From NCBI GenBank assembly GCA_934573935.1, contig CAKTMO010000004.1, positions 19,838 through 83,837 of the forward strand: 64,000 bases of DNA, in the 5' to 3' direction. The notes beneath the pieces were generated by a model, which saw only the letters and a list, made by a program, of their open reading frames with translations, had not been told where the DNA came from and did no database searches. Below are positions 40,872 to 48,932 of the stretch, one piece after another (positions within the stretch are counted from its first letter, which is position 1; the number at the start of each line of letters is the position of its first letter). Source of the DNA: an uncultured Oscillospiraceae bacterium. GTDB taxonomy: Bacteria; Bacillota; Clostridia; Oscillospirales; Oscillospiraceae. A program made the position numbers and the translations under genes.

Positions 40872-42257
40872 CTATTCCTGCCAGCTGTTGACGATGGCCT
40901 TGAAGGTCTTGCCCCGCTCGGCAAAGTTCTTGAACTGATCAAAGGCCGCGCAGGCGGGCGACAGCGTCACCACGTCGCCCCTCTCCGCCCGATCGCGGGC
41001 GGCCTCCACCGCCTTCTGGAAGGGCGTGATCTCCAGGATCTCCGGATGACCGGTGCGGTAGTCCGCCGCGTTCTCCACGGCGGCGCGGATCTTTCCGGCG
41101 GTAGCGCCGCACAGCACCAGCAGCTTCACGTGCTCCACGATCTCCTCCCCCAGCGCGTCAAAGGGGATATGCTTGTCATAGCCGCCTGCGATCAGGATCA
41201 CCTTCTCCTTGAAGGAGCGCAGTCCCGCCGTGGTGCGGCTGGGGCTGGAGGCGATGGAGTCATTATAGTACCGCACACCCCGATAGGTGCGCACAAGCTC
41301 GATCCGATGCTCCACGCCGCCGAATTCCCGTGCGAAATCACGAATGAGCCCATCGTTCACCAGGCCGTCCACAGCGGCGATGGCCGCCATATAGTTCTCC
41401 ACATTGTGGACGCCCGGCAGCTTGATATCTCCGGTGGTCATGATGGTGCGCTCCCCCGCCTCATCGCGGCAGACGATCGCCTCACCCCGCAGGAACACGC
41501 CCTTATCCGGCTCGCTCCGGCGGCTGAAATACACCGCCCGCTGGGGAACGCTCTCCCCCTGGGCGCGGGTGATGTCGTTGTCAAAGTTGAAGATCGCCGT
41601 ATCCCCCGCCCGCTGGTGGCGGAAGATGTTCTCCTTGGCGGCCACATACTCCGCCATGTCCCTGTGCACATCCAGATGGTTGGGGGCCAGATTGGTCACC
41701 ACGGCGATGTGTGGGCTGCACTGCATGGTCATCAGCTGGAAGCTGGACAGCTCCAGCACCGCGTAATCGGCGGGCCGCATCTCCCCCGCCTCACACAGCA
41801 ACGGATGGCCGATGTTGCCGCCCACGTGGACGGTATACCCCGCCTTTTTCAGCAGCTCCGCGATGATGGTAGTGGTGGTGGTCTTGCCGTCGCTGCCGGT
41901 CACGGCGATGATGGGACAGGGACACACCTGGAAAAACACCTCCATCTCCGAGGTCAGCACGCTGCCGCCGGCCACGGCCCGCGTCAGCTGGGGCACATCG
42001 GGCCGCAGGCCTGGGGTGCGGAAGATCACGTCCTGATCCAGCCCCTCCAGATACTCCGGCCCCAGCTGCAAACGCGCGCCGAGGCCCTCCAGCTCACCGG
42101 CCAGCTCGCCCAGCTGCTCCCGCGTCCGCTTGTCGCAGGCGGTCACGGTAATGCCCTCCCGCAGCAGCAGCCGGATCAGCGGCGTATTGCTGACGCCGAT
42201 GCCCACCACCGCCACGGTCTTATAGCGGATCGAATCCAAATATTCCTGTAATGTCAT
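40872..42257 (-). CDS. murD: UDP-N-acetylmuramoylalanine--D-glutamate ligase
   Basis: A 461-residue Mur ligase adding D-Glu to UDP-MurNAc-L-Ala. N-terminal Rossmann domain (VAVVGIGVSNTPLIRLLL), ATP loop IIAVTGSDGKTTTTT near residue 112, VLELSSFQL, NLAPNHLDVH and C-domain GVEHRIELVRTYRGVRYYNDSIASSPSRT. Start at 42257 has GGAGGG 7 bases upstream and a promoter at 42319-42291; the longer frame to 42323 runs into that promoter. Heads the murD-yunB-ligA-GH13 unit, away from the usual mur cluster. Confidence 0.95.
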   Translation of the reverse strand: MTLQEYLDSIRYKTVAVVGIGVSNTPLIRLLLREGITVTACDKRTREQLGELAGELEGLGARLQLGPEYLEGLDQDVIFRTPGLRPDVPQLTRAVAGGSVLTSEMEVFFQVCPCPIIAVTGSDGKTTTTTIIAELLKKAGYTVHVGGNIGHPLLCEAGEMRPADYAVLELSSFQLMTMQCSPHIAVVTNLAPNHLDVHRDMAEYVAAKENIFRHQRAGDTAIFNFDNDITRAQGESVPQRAVYFSRRSEPDKGVFLRGEAIVCRDEAGERTIMTTGDIKLPGVHNVENYMAAIAAVDGLVNDGLIRDFAREFGGVEHRIELVRTYRGVRYYNDSIASSPSRTTAGLRSFKEKVILIAGGYDKHIPFDALGEEIVEHVKLLVLCGATAGKIRAAVENAADYRTGHPEILEITPFQKAVEAARDRAERGDVVTLSPACAAFDQFKNFAERGKTFKAIVNSWQE

Positions 42258-42290
42258 GGGATACCCTCCCCTATTTTCGTAAATCGCTTT

Positions 42291-42319
42291 ATTATACCGC
42301 ACCTGTCCCGCGGATTCAA
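42291..42319 (-). promoter_or_regulatory. murD promoter
   Basis: Minus strand: TTGAAT (42319-42314), 17-base spacer, TATAAT (42296-42291). Confidence 0.75.
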
Positions 42320-42342
42320 TCAAAACACGGAAAAAACCGTGG

Positions 42343-42385
42343 AAAAGCGCAGGCGCCCCTCAAAACAGCTCGTTTCAAGGGGCGC
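42343..42385 (-). terminator. Probable terminator of the glutamine synthetase gene
   Basis: Minus strand: GCGCCCCT (42385-42378) pairs with AGGGGCGC (42360-42353) around a 17-base loop that can extend by GAAAC/GTTTT pairs; only TTTT follows, after CTGCGC. A weak but plausible terminator. Confidence 0.5.
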
Positions 42386-42392
42386 GAACGCC

Positions 42393-44489
42393 TTACTTCA
42401 CGCCGAACATCAGCTCCCCATAGGTGGGGAAGGGCCAACAGGCGGCGGGGATGTACTTTTCGGCGGCGTCACAGGGGGCGCGCAGGGCGGCCATCCTGGG
42501 CAGGACGGCGTCGCGGATGAAGCCGGCACTCTCCGTCACATCGGCGATGCCGTGATAGGTCTCCAGCGCCGCCTCCAGATCGGACGCAGCGTCGGCGATC
42601 CGGTCGGTCAGGTCGGAGAGGGTCTCGATCAGGCCGGACTCATAGCGTCCGCTGAGGGTGGGGACGGCGGCCTTCTTGGCGTTCAGTCCCTCCGCCAGCG
42701 TGACGGTATAGCCCTCCACGGCGGGCAGGATCTGGCGGCGTGCCATGTCCACCATGGTACGCGCCTCGATATGAACGGTCTTGCGGTAGTTGTCCAGCAT
42801 GATCTCGCAGCGGGAGCGGATCTCCGCCTCCGACATGACCTTCAAAGAGGTCAGCATGCGGACATTCTTCTCCTTCAGGATATAGGGCAGGGCATCCGGC
42901 GTGGTGGGCAGGTTCAAAAGCCCCCGCTCTTCCGTGGCCTCCTTCAGCCAGGCCTCATCGTAGCCGTTGCCGTTGAAGATGATGCGCTTGTGGGCGCGGA
43001 TGGTGTCGCGGATCAGGGTGTGAAGGGCCTCCTCAAAATCCTCGGCACGCTCCAGCACATCGGCGTACTGCCGCAGCGACTCCGCCACGGCGGCATTCAG
43101 CATAATGTTGGTGCAGGCGATGGAGTTGGCGGAGCCCAGCATCCGGAACTCAAACTTATTGCCGGTAAAGGCAAAGGGCGAGGTGCGGTTGCGGTCGGTG
43201 GTGTCCCGCAGAAATCTGGGCAGCACATGGACGCCCAGCTTCATGACACGCTTTTCGGTGCCGGAGTAGGGCTCGTCCTTTTCAATGGCGTCTAAAATGG
43301 CCGTCAGCTCATCCCCCAGGAAGATGGACACCACGGCGGGGGGCGCCTCGTTGGCGCCCAGGCGGTGGTCGTTGCCCGCCGTGGCCACGGACAGGCGCAG
43401 CAGATCCTGATAGTCGTCCACCGCCTGAATGACGGCGCACAGGAACAGCAGAAAACGGGCGTTCTGATCCGGCGTGTCGCCGGGAGTCAGCAGGTTCACG
43501 CCGGTGTCGGTGGCCATGGACCAGTTGTTGTGCTTGCCGGAGCCGTTGACGCCGTCGAAGGGCTTTTCATGCAGCAGGCACACCAGACCGTGGCGCTCGG
43601 CCACCTTGCGCATGATCTCCATGGTCAGCTGGTTGTGGTCGCAGGCCACGTTGGTGGTGGTATAGATAGGGGCCAGCTCGTGCTGGGCGGGAGCCACCTC
43701 GTTATGCTCCGTCTTGGCCAGCACCCCCAGCTTCCACAGCTCCTCGTTCAGATCGGCCATATAGGCCGCCACGCGGGGCTTGATGGCGCCGAAATAGTGG
43801 TCGTCCATCTCCTGCCCCTTGGGGGGCATGGCGCCGAACAGGGTGCGGCCGCAGAAGGTCAGATCCATGCGCCGGTCGAACATCTTCCGGTCCACCAGAA
43901 AGTATTCCTGTTCCGGCCCCACAGAGGTGCGGACGCACTTCACCTCCTCGTTGCCGAAAAGCTCCAGGATCCGCATGGCCTGCTTGTTCAGCGCCTGCAT
44001 AGACCGCAGCAGGGGCGTCTTCTTGTCCAGCGCCTCGCCGCCGTAGGAGCAGAAGGCGGTGGGGATGCACAAAGCCTTATCCTTGATAAAGGCATAGGAG
44101 GTGGGATCCCACGCCGTATAGCCCCTGGCCTCAAAGGTGGCCCGCAATCCGCCGGAGGGGAAGCTGGAGGCGTCCGGCTCACCCTGGATCAGCTCCTTGC
44201 CGGAGAACTCCATGATGACGCCGCCGTCGGGGGACGGGGCGATAAAGCTGTCGTGCTTTTCCGCGGTGATGCCCGTCAGGGGCTGGAACCAGTGGGTATA
44301 ATGGGTGGCGCCGTGCTCCACGGCCCAATCCTTCATGGCGTCGGCCACAGCGTTGGCGACGTCGTTATCCAGGCTGCCGCCCTGGTCGATGGTCTGCTTC
44401 AGGGAGGTATATACCTCATAGGGAAGCCGCGCCTTCATCTGGCGGTCATCAAACACCAGGCTGCCAAAGTATTCCGGAACCGTACTCAT
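42393..44489 (-). CDS. glnN: Glutamine synthetase, type III
   Basis: A 698-residue GSIII, the large form found in Bacteroides and Clostridia, converting glutamate and ammonia to glutamine. The N-terminus [22 protein letters not shown], the [23 protein letters not shown] block, [39 protein letters not shown] and [17 protein letters not shown] are GSIII signatures. Start at 44489 has AAGGAG upstream. The leader carries a promoter and an internal terminator hairpin, indicating attenuation control by nitrogen status. Monocistronic. Confidence 0.96.
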   Translation of the reverse strand: MSTVPEYFGSLVFDDRQMKARLPYEVYTSLKQTIDQGGSLDNDVANAVADAMKDWAVEHGATHYTHWFQPLTGITAEKHDSFIAPSPDGGVIMEFSGKELIQGEPDASSFPSGGLRATFEARGYTAWDPTSYAFIKDKALCIPTAFCSYGGEALDKKTPLLRSMQALNKQAMRILELFGNEEVKCVRTSVGPEQEYFLVDRKMFDRRMDLTFCGRTLFGAMPPKGQEMDDHYFGAIKPRVAAYMADLNEELWKLGVLAKTEHNEVAPAQHELAPIYTTTNVACDHNQLTMEIMRKVAERHGLVCLLHEKPFDGVNGSGKHNNWSMATDTGVNLLTPGDTPDQNARFLLFLCAVIQAVDDYQDLLRLSVATAGNDHRLGANEAPPAVVSIFLGDELTAILDAIEKDEPYSGTEKRVMKLGVHVLPRFLRDTTDRNRTSPFAFTGNKFEFRMLGSANSIACTNIMLNAAVAESLRQYADVLERAEDFEEALHTLIRDTIRAHKRIIFNGNGYDEAWLKEATEERGLLNLPTTPDALPYILKEKNVRMLTSLKVMSEAEIRSRCEIMLDNYRKTVHIEARTMVDMARRQILPAVEGYTVTLAEGLNAKKAAVPTLSGRYESGLIETLSDLTDRIADAASDLEAALETYHGIADVTESAGFIRDAVLPRMAALRAPCDAAEKYIPAACWPFPTYGELMFGVK

Positions 44490-44521
44490 GCTGATCCACT
44501 CCTTTTCACCGGTTATAATGC

Positions 44522-44557
44522 AAAAAAGCGTCGGAGAGAACAGCCTCTCCATGACGC
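44522..44557 (-). promoter_or_regulatory. Terminator hairpin in the glnN leader (attenuator candidate)
   Basis: Minus strand, between promoter and start codon: GCGTC-AT-GGAGAG, hexaloop GCTGTT, CTCTCC-GACGC, then six T's. Positioned 33 bases before the ATG. A hexaloop of this kind recalls ANTAR-protein targets upstream of clostridial nitrogen genes, but the expected first-loop A is absent and no second hairpin is clear. Confidence 0.65.
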
Positions 44558-44576
44558 CTTTGCCTTTGATTGGGTA

Positions 44577-44605
44577 ATTATAAACACGAAAAAGTGGTTT
44601 GTCAA
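44577..44605 (-). promoter_or_regulatory. glnN promoter
   Basis: Minus strand: perfect TTGACA (44605-44600), 17-base spacer, perfect TATAAT (44582-44577). Confidence 0.88.
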
Positions 44606-44669
44606 TCCGCCTTTCCCACTTTTTCAGATATTCTTACGAAACAGAGAAAAAAGTGTACCATTTTGTCAT

Positions 44670-44698
44670 TTGACACAGCGCCCTTTTTCTGCTATGCT
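44670..44698 (+). promoter_or_regulatory. Promoter of the 62-residue protein gene
   Basis: TTGACA (44670-44675), 17-base spacer, TATGCT (44693-44698), 30 bases before the start codon; divergent from glnN. Confidence 0.75.
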
Positions 44699-44728
44699 GC
44701 ACCACAATATAAGAAAGGAGCATCGGAT

Positions 44729-44917
44729 ATGGAAAAGTTCATTCCCTATGAAAAGCTCTCCAAAAAGGAGAAGCGCAAGCGTGACGCCCTGCTGCGGAAC
44801 ACCTGGGGCCCCCTGAACCCCGTCACCCGCAAAAGCAGGAACCCAAAAGCATACGACCGCCAAAAGGCACGGAAGTGGATCGACGATCCCCTGTCCGTGC
44901 CTTTTTCGTACCGTTGA
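44729..44917 (+). CDS. Small basic protein whose gene contains an internal terminator
   Basis: A 62-residue, strongly basic protein (MEKFIPYEKLSKKEKRKRDA..., NPVTRKSRNPKAYDRQKARKW). It has its own promoter and an AAAGGAG site 8 bases before the ATG, so it is clearly expressed. It resembles small conserved hypothetical proteins of Clostridia that I cannot name. Its key oddity is an intrinsic terminator inside the coding sequence (44862-44906): transcripts would end about 8-10 bases before the TGA at 44915, giving a non-stop mRNA. There is no other terminator before the next promoter. That is the regulatory design of arfA (E. coli) and brfA (Bacillus) ribosome-rescue genes. Function is inferred from this design and the basic charge, not from homology. 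Confidence 0.72.
   Translation: MEKFIPYEKLSKKEKRKRDALLRNTWGPLNPVTRKSRNPKAYDRQKARKWIDDPLSVPFSYR
44862..44906 (+). terminator. Intrinsic terminator inside the 62-codon gene
   Basis: Perfect 12-bp stem AAAAGGCACGGA (44862-44873) / TCCGTGCCTTTT (44894-44905), an inner stem GGATC-GAC-GATCC (44877-44889) and TTTTT at 44902-44906. It ends before the stop codon 44915-44917. In the reverse direction only TTTT follows and no minus-strand gene ends here. Confidence 0.82.
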
Positions 44918-44961
44918 ACCCTGCTATCTAAAAAAATAATTAGCTCTCCTGACAAAAAGTC

Positions 44962-44990
44962 TTGTCAAACGTTGAAAGGTGCGTTAAGAT
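44962..44990 (+). promoter_or_regulatory. Promoter of the purine permease gene
   Basis: TTGTCA (44962-44967), 17-base spacer, TAAGAT (44985-44990). The -35 is the right arm of an inverted repeat TGACAA-N6-TTGTCA (44950-44967), a possible operator. The 60-base leader is too short for a purine riboswitch. Confidence 0.6.
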
Positions 44991-45053
44991 ACTGTTATAT
45001 ACCACAGCAATACCCACATATCGACAAAACTGATAAAGGAGAGACTTATCACA

Positions 45054-46484
45054 ATGGAGCGCATCTTCCACCTGAAGGAAAACGGAACCACCGTCAAGAC
45101 GGAGATCCTGGCGGGCCTGACCACCTTCATGACCATGGCGTACATCATCGCCCTGAACCCCAACCTGCTGACCAACTTCGCCGTCGGCACCCCCCTGTGG
45201 AACGGCGTATTTCTGGCCACCTGCATCGCCAGCGCCATCGGCACCGTGTGCATGGCCTTCCTGGCCAACAAGCCCTTTGTCATGGCCCCTGGCATGGGTC
45301 TGAACAGCTTCTTTGCCGTCATCGCCGGCAACGTGGCCGCCATGCTGAACACCGACTACACCAGCGCCTTCCAGGCGGTGTTGTGCATCATTCTGGTGGA
45401 GGGCATCGTCTTCCTGCTGCTGAGCGTGTTCAACATCCGCGACAAGATCGTGGACGCCATCCCCCTGGGCGTCCGTCTGGGCATCGGCCCCGCCATCGGA
45501 TTGATGCTGATGAACATCGGCCTGGGCTCCAACGTGGGCATTTACGCCGAGGGCAACGGCTATACCAGCCCCTTCTATGTCCTGCGGGACTTCTTCGGCG
45601 CCATGACCCCCAGCGTCATCAAGGATCACATGGGCGCGGAGTACAGCACCATGGTGCTGACTGTCATCACCATGTTCATCGGTCTGTTCGTCATCATCCT
45701 GCTGGCCAAGAAGGACGTCAAGGCCGCCGTTCTGGTGGGTATGCTGGTGGCCTCCGTCATCTACTGGGCTGGCAGCTTTCTCTTCCTGAAGGTGAATCCC
45801 TTCGCCTCCTTGCAGGGCGCGTCCTTCCTGCCCCCCTTCCAGGATATGGTCAGCACCACCCTGTTCAAGTTTGATTTCACCGACTTCTTCCGCATCGGTT
45901 GGTTCACCGCCATCAGCCTGATCATCACCTTCTGCATGATCGACATGTTCGATACCATCGGCACCCTGGTGGGCACCGCCTCCCGCGCCGGTATGACCGA
46001 CAAGAACGGCAACATGCCCAAGATGAAGGAGGCCCTGCTGTCCGACGCCGTGGGCACCGTGGCGGGCGCCTGCTGCGGCACCTCAACCGTCACCACCTTT
46101 GTGGAGTCCGCCTCCGGCGTGGAGGCCGGCGGCCGCACGGGTCTGACCTCTCTGACCTCCGCGTTCATGTTCCTGGCCTGCATGTTCATCGCGCCGGTGG
46201 CCGCCATCATTCCCGCCGCCGCCACCTCCTCCGCTCTGATCTACGTGGGCATCCTGATGCTGCAGGGCCTGAAGAATGTGGACTTTGACGATCTGGATCA
46301 GGTGGTTCCCGTGTTCATCATGCTGCTGGCCATGCCCATCTCCGGCTCCATCGGCCACGGCATCGGCCTGGCCATGATCTCCTACACCGTCATCAAGGTG
46401 TTCTCCGGCAAGGCCAAGGACGTTTCCGCCCTGACCTACGTGATCACCCTCCTGTTCCTGGTGAAGTTCTTCGCCGTGGTGTAA
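45054..46484 (+). CDS. NCS2 family adenine/guanine/hypoxanthine permease
   Basis: A 476-residue transporter of the AzgA/PbuG branch of nucleobase permeases, ~14 helices (7+7 UraA-like fold). Signatures: TEILAGLTTFMTMAYIIALNPNLL, APGMGLNSFFA, LIITFCMIDMFDTIGTLVGTASRAG, AVGTVAGACCGTSTVTTFVESASGVEAGGRTGLTSL. It takes up purine bases by proton symport. AAAGGAG lies ~12 bases before the ATG. Monocistronic. Which purine is preferred is not visible. Confidence 0.92.
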   Translation: MERIFHLKENGTTVKTEILAGLTTFMTMAYIIALNPNLLTNFAVGTPLWNGVFLATCIASAIGTVCMAFLANKPFVMAPGMGLNSFFAVIAGNVAAMLNTDYTSAFQAVLCIILVEGIVFLLLSVFNIRDKIVDAIPLGVRLGIGPAIGLMLMNIGLGSNVGIYAEGNGYTSPFYVLRDFFGAMTPSVIKDHMGAEYSTMVLTVITMFIGLFVIILLAKKDVKAAVLVGMLVASVIYWAGSFLFLKVNPFASLQGASFLPPFQDMVSTTLFKFDFTDFFRIGWFTAISLIITFCMIDMFDTIGTLVGTASRAGMTDKNGNMPKMKEALLSDAVGTVAGACCGTSTVTTFVESASGVEAGGRTGLTSLTSAFMFLACMFIAPVAAIIPAAATSSALIYVGILMLQGLKNVDFDDLDQVVPVFIMLLAMPISGSIGHGIGLAMISYTVIKVFSGKAKDVSALTYVITLLFLVKFFAVV

Positions 46485-46505
46485 ATCCTAAATTTTCGCT
46501 CTATC

Positions 46506-46534
46506 AAAAGCGTCCCCGAAAGGGGACGCTTTTT
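46506..46534 (+). terminator. Purine permease terminator
   Basis: AAAAGCGTCCCC, GAAA tetraloop, GGGGACGCTTTTT. Confidence 0.92.
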
Positions 46535-46536
46535 CG

Positions 46537-46601
46537 GGTACATAAAAGGGCTTTATTGGTGCATTTTTGGTACATAAACGGCGGTTATAGGGGCATTAAA
46601 A
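46537..46601 (+). repeat. Two tandem 32-nt repeat units (locus 2)
   Basis: GGTACATAAA at 46537 and again at 46569, 32 bases apart. The second unit continues CGGCGGTTATAGGGGCAT and is nearly the same as the unit read on the minus strand from 637. The last few bases overlap the end of the minus-strand membrane-protein gene. Confidence 0.65.
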
Positions 46602-47096
46602 CGGGATGGTTGCCATGGCCGCCGCGTCGCGGGGGTCCAGAAATATCCCCCAGGTCAGGGGCCGTGCCGTCAGCAGCAGATAGGCCACCCCCAGCAATAT
46701 GGCAGGCAGATACCACAGCGCGCCGCCCCGTACCCGCCGCCGCAGCACCGTGTGGTACAGCGCCATACCGCCCCCCACGGCAATACAGAACAGCAGCCAC
46801 ACCGGCACCAGCTCCCTCAGCAGCTGGCACAACGCCGCCATCAACACCGCGGCGGACAACAGGGCGGCGCAGTGGGCGCCCCGCCGCGCGGTTTGGGGCG
46901 GCTCCAGCCGCCACAGCAGCAGCGCGGCGCACAGATAGGGCCAGAAGGCCAGTTTGCTCAGCTCCCAGGCGCTTTCGTTCAGGGGGGAGAGCACATGGGT
47001 GGCGGGGCCGGGCAGGGTGACCGCCAGCCCCCGCAGCAGCACGGCGGCGGCCGCCGCCAGCAGAAAGGCCCACAGATACCGCAGACGCCGAACCAT
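46596..47096 (-). CDS. DUF6512-like membrane protein
   Basis: A 166-residue protein with five or six predicted membrane helices. The segment HVLSPLNESAWELSKLAFWPYL (residues ~34-55) resembles the 'SPVNES.WEH.KL.FFP' motif of DUF6512, a family of small Firmicutes membrane proteins of unknown function. AAAAGGAG stands 9 bases before the ATG at 47096. Its promoter region faces that of trkH. Family call is from memory of the motif, moderate confidence. Confidence 0.65.
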   Translation of the reverse strand: MVRRLRYLWAFLLAAAAAVLLRGLAVTLPGPATHVLSPLNESAWELSKLAFWPYLCAALLLWRLEPPQTARRGAHCAALLSAAVLMAALCQLLRELVPVWLLFCIAVGGGMALYHTVLRRRVRGGALWYLPAILLGVAYLLLTARPLTWGIFLDPRDAAAMATIPF

Positions 47097-47155
47097 AGGA
47101 CATCGCTCCTTTTCCGGTGAATTCCTTCCATTCCTATGCGGCGGGGTGGTAATGC

Positions 47156-47185
47156 TTGACAGTTTCCTGTGGAGCGGGATATAAT
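47156..47185 (+). promoter_or_regulatory. trkH promoter
   Basis: TTGACA (47156-47161), 18-base spacer, TATAAT (47180-47185). Confidence 0.8.
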
Positions 47186-47230
47186 AGTAATAATTGTCCG
47201 TCTTTTACGTTGAAAGAGGTAACCTATTTC

Positions 47231-48676
47231 ATGAACATTCGATTGATCACCCGCACGGTGGGTTATATCCTGTGGGTGGAGGGCGGCTTTATGCTGCTGC
47301 CGCTGCTGGTAAGCCTGGGATATGACGACGGCTGCTGGGAGGCCTTTCTCTCGTCGGCGCTGCTATGCGGTATTATCGGCATGCTGTGCTATCTGGTGCC
47401 GGTGAACCGCAGCCGGATGCAGGGGCGGGACGGCTATGCCTCCGTGGCCCTGGCCTGGGTGGTGCTGACGCTGATGGGCGCGTTTCCCTATCTGCTGTCG
47501 GACGCCATCCCCTCCTTTGTAGACGCGCTGTTTGAGACGGCCTCCGGCCTGACCACCACCGGCGCTACGATCCTGGACTCGGTGGAGACCACGCCCCCCA
47601 GCGTCCTGTTCTGGCGCAGCGAGACCCAGTGGATGGGCGGCATGGGCGTTCTGGTGCTGTTTCTGGCGCTGACACCCCACCTGGGGGACGGCGCGTACTA
47701 TCTGATGAAGGCGGAGAGCCCCGGCCCCATCAAGTCCAAGCTGGTGCCCCGCGTAAGCGGCACCGCCAAGATCCTGTACACCATCTATCTGGTGCTGACG
47801 GCAGCAGAAGCAGTGGCGCTGCGCATCGCGGGCATGTCCTGGTTCGACGCGGTGAACCACGCCTTTACCACCATTGCCACCGGCGGCTTTTCCGTCCGCA
47901 ACGCCTCCATCGCCGAATACCAGTCCGACGCCATCACGTGGGTCATCGTGGTCTTTACGTTTCTGGCAGGCATCAATTTTTCCCTGCTGTACGCCATCGT
48001 CCGCGGCCGGATCAAAGACGCCCTGCGCAGCGAGGAGCTGCGGTGGTATCTGCTGATCCTGGCGGTGACCATCGGCCTGATCTGCGTGGATCTGCATGTG
48101 GAGCTGGGTGAGGGCTGGTATGAGTCGGCAAAGGACGCCGCCTTCCAGGCCACCACCATCATGAGCACCACCGGCTACGCCACCAAGGACTTTACCCTGT
48201 GGCCCACCTTCAGCCGGTGTATTCTGGTGCTGCTGATGTATGTGGGCGGCTGCGCCGGATCCACGGCAGGCGGCATGAAGGTCAGCCGCCTGATGCTGCA
48301 GGTGAAGAGCCTGCGGCGGGAGCTGGACCGCATCATCCACCCCAATCGTGTATCCGTCATCACCATGGACGGGCAGAGCGTGGATGAGCGGGCCGTCACC
48401 TCTGCCCATATGTTCCAGGTGGCGTATCTGCTGATCCTGATGGCAGGCACGCTGGTGGTCTCGCTGGACGTGCTGGGCTTTACGGAGTCCTTTGTGGCAT
48501 CGCTGACCTGCATCAGCAACGTGGGGCCGTCCCTGGGTGCGCTGGGGCCTATGGCCAACTTTGCGCCCCTTTCCTGGTTCAGCAAGCTGGTGCTGACGCT
48601 GATCATGCTGATGGGCCGTCTGGAGCTGATGCCGCTGCTGGTGCTGCTGAGCCCGTCTACGTGGAAGAATAAGTGA
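47231..48676 (+). CDS. TrkH family potassium uptake protein
   Basis: A 481-residue cation channel subunit with four M1-P-M2 repeats. Selectivity-loop regions: ALFETASGLTTTGATIL, HAFTTIATGGFSVRN, AAFQATTIMSTTGYATKDF and SLTCISNVGPSLGALG; each keeps the central glycine. It normally works with a cytoplasmic TrkA/KtrA NAD-binding regulator, which is not in this window. Start at 47231 has AGAGGT upstream; the frame is open to 47156 through the promoter and is not used. Confidence 0.92.
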   Translation: MNIRLITRTVGYILWVEGGFMLLPLLVSLGYDDGCWEAFLSSALLCGIIGMLCYLVPVNRSRMQGRDGYASVALAWVVLTLMGAFPYLLSDAIPSFVDALFETASGLTTTGATILDSVETTPPSVLFWRSETQWMGGMGVLVLFLALTPHLGDGAYYLMKAESPGPIKSKLVPRVSGTAKILYTIYLVLTAAEAVALRIAGMSWFDAVNHAFTTIATGGFSVRNASIAEYQSDAITWVIVVFTFLAGINFSLLYAIVRGRIKDALRSEELRWYLLILAVTIGLICVDLHVELGEGWYESAKDAAFQATTIMSTTGYATKDFTLWPTFSRCILVLLMYVGGCAGSTAGGMKVSRLMLQVKSLRRELDRIIHPNRVSVITMDGQSVDERAVTSAHMFQVAYLLILMAGTLVVSLDVLGFTESFVASLTCISNVGPSLGALGPMANFAPLSWFSKLVLTLIMLMGRLELMPLLVLLSPSTWKNK

Positions 48677-48695
48677 GAGAGCGATCAACTGTTGT

Positions 48696-48720
48696 GGAGG
48701 CGGGATATCATCCCGCCTCC
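48696..48720 (+). terminator. Hairpin after trkH
   Basis: Perfect 11-bp stem GGAGGCGGGAT-ATC-ATCCCGCCTCC, 20 bases past the stop. No good T-run follows, so it may be a terminator without strong U-tract or a repeat remnant. Confidence 0.55.
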
Positions 48721-48750
48721 ATGTGTTTGTTATACCGTTTTCGTTCATCG

Positions 48751-48890
48751 TGCGGGCCGTCGGGGACGCCGGCCCCTACGGGGGTATGCGGCCTTTACGG
48801 TTACTGGGCGGGCGGGGCAGAGCCCCGCCCCTATGTTTGCCGTGCTGCTTGCGGTTATCGTTTGGGCGGACAGGGTCGTCCGCCCCTACT
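48751..48890. repeat. Cluster of three GC-rich palindromic intergenic repeats
   Basis: Units at 48751-48780, 48806-48835 and 48864-48890, each a GC-rich palindrome ending CCCCTAC/T (for example GGGCGGACAGGGTCGTCC and then GCCCCTAC). The first matches the elements at 8799-8886. The spacer 48677-48932 holds no credible gene. Confidence 0.7.
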
Positions 48891-48896
48891 TAACAT

Positions 48897-48929
48897 AAAA
48901 ACGAAGTGGCGATGCCACTTCGTTTTTTT
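48897..48929. terminator. Bidirectional terminator before the lipoprotein genes' end
   Basis: AAAAACGAAGTGGC, loop GAT, GCCACTTCGTTTTTTT; serves the minus-strand lipoprotein ending at 48933. Confidence 0.88.
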
Positions 48930-48932
48930 GAT

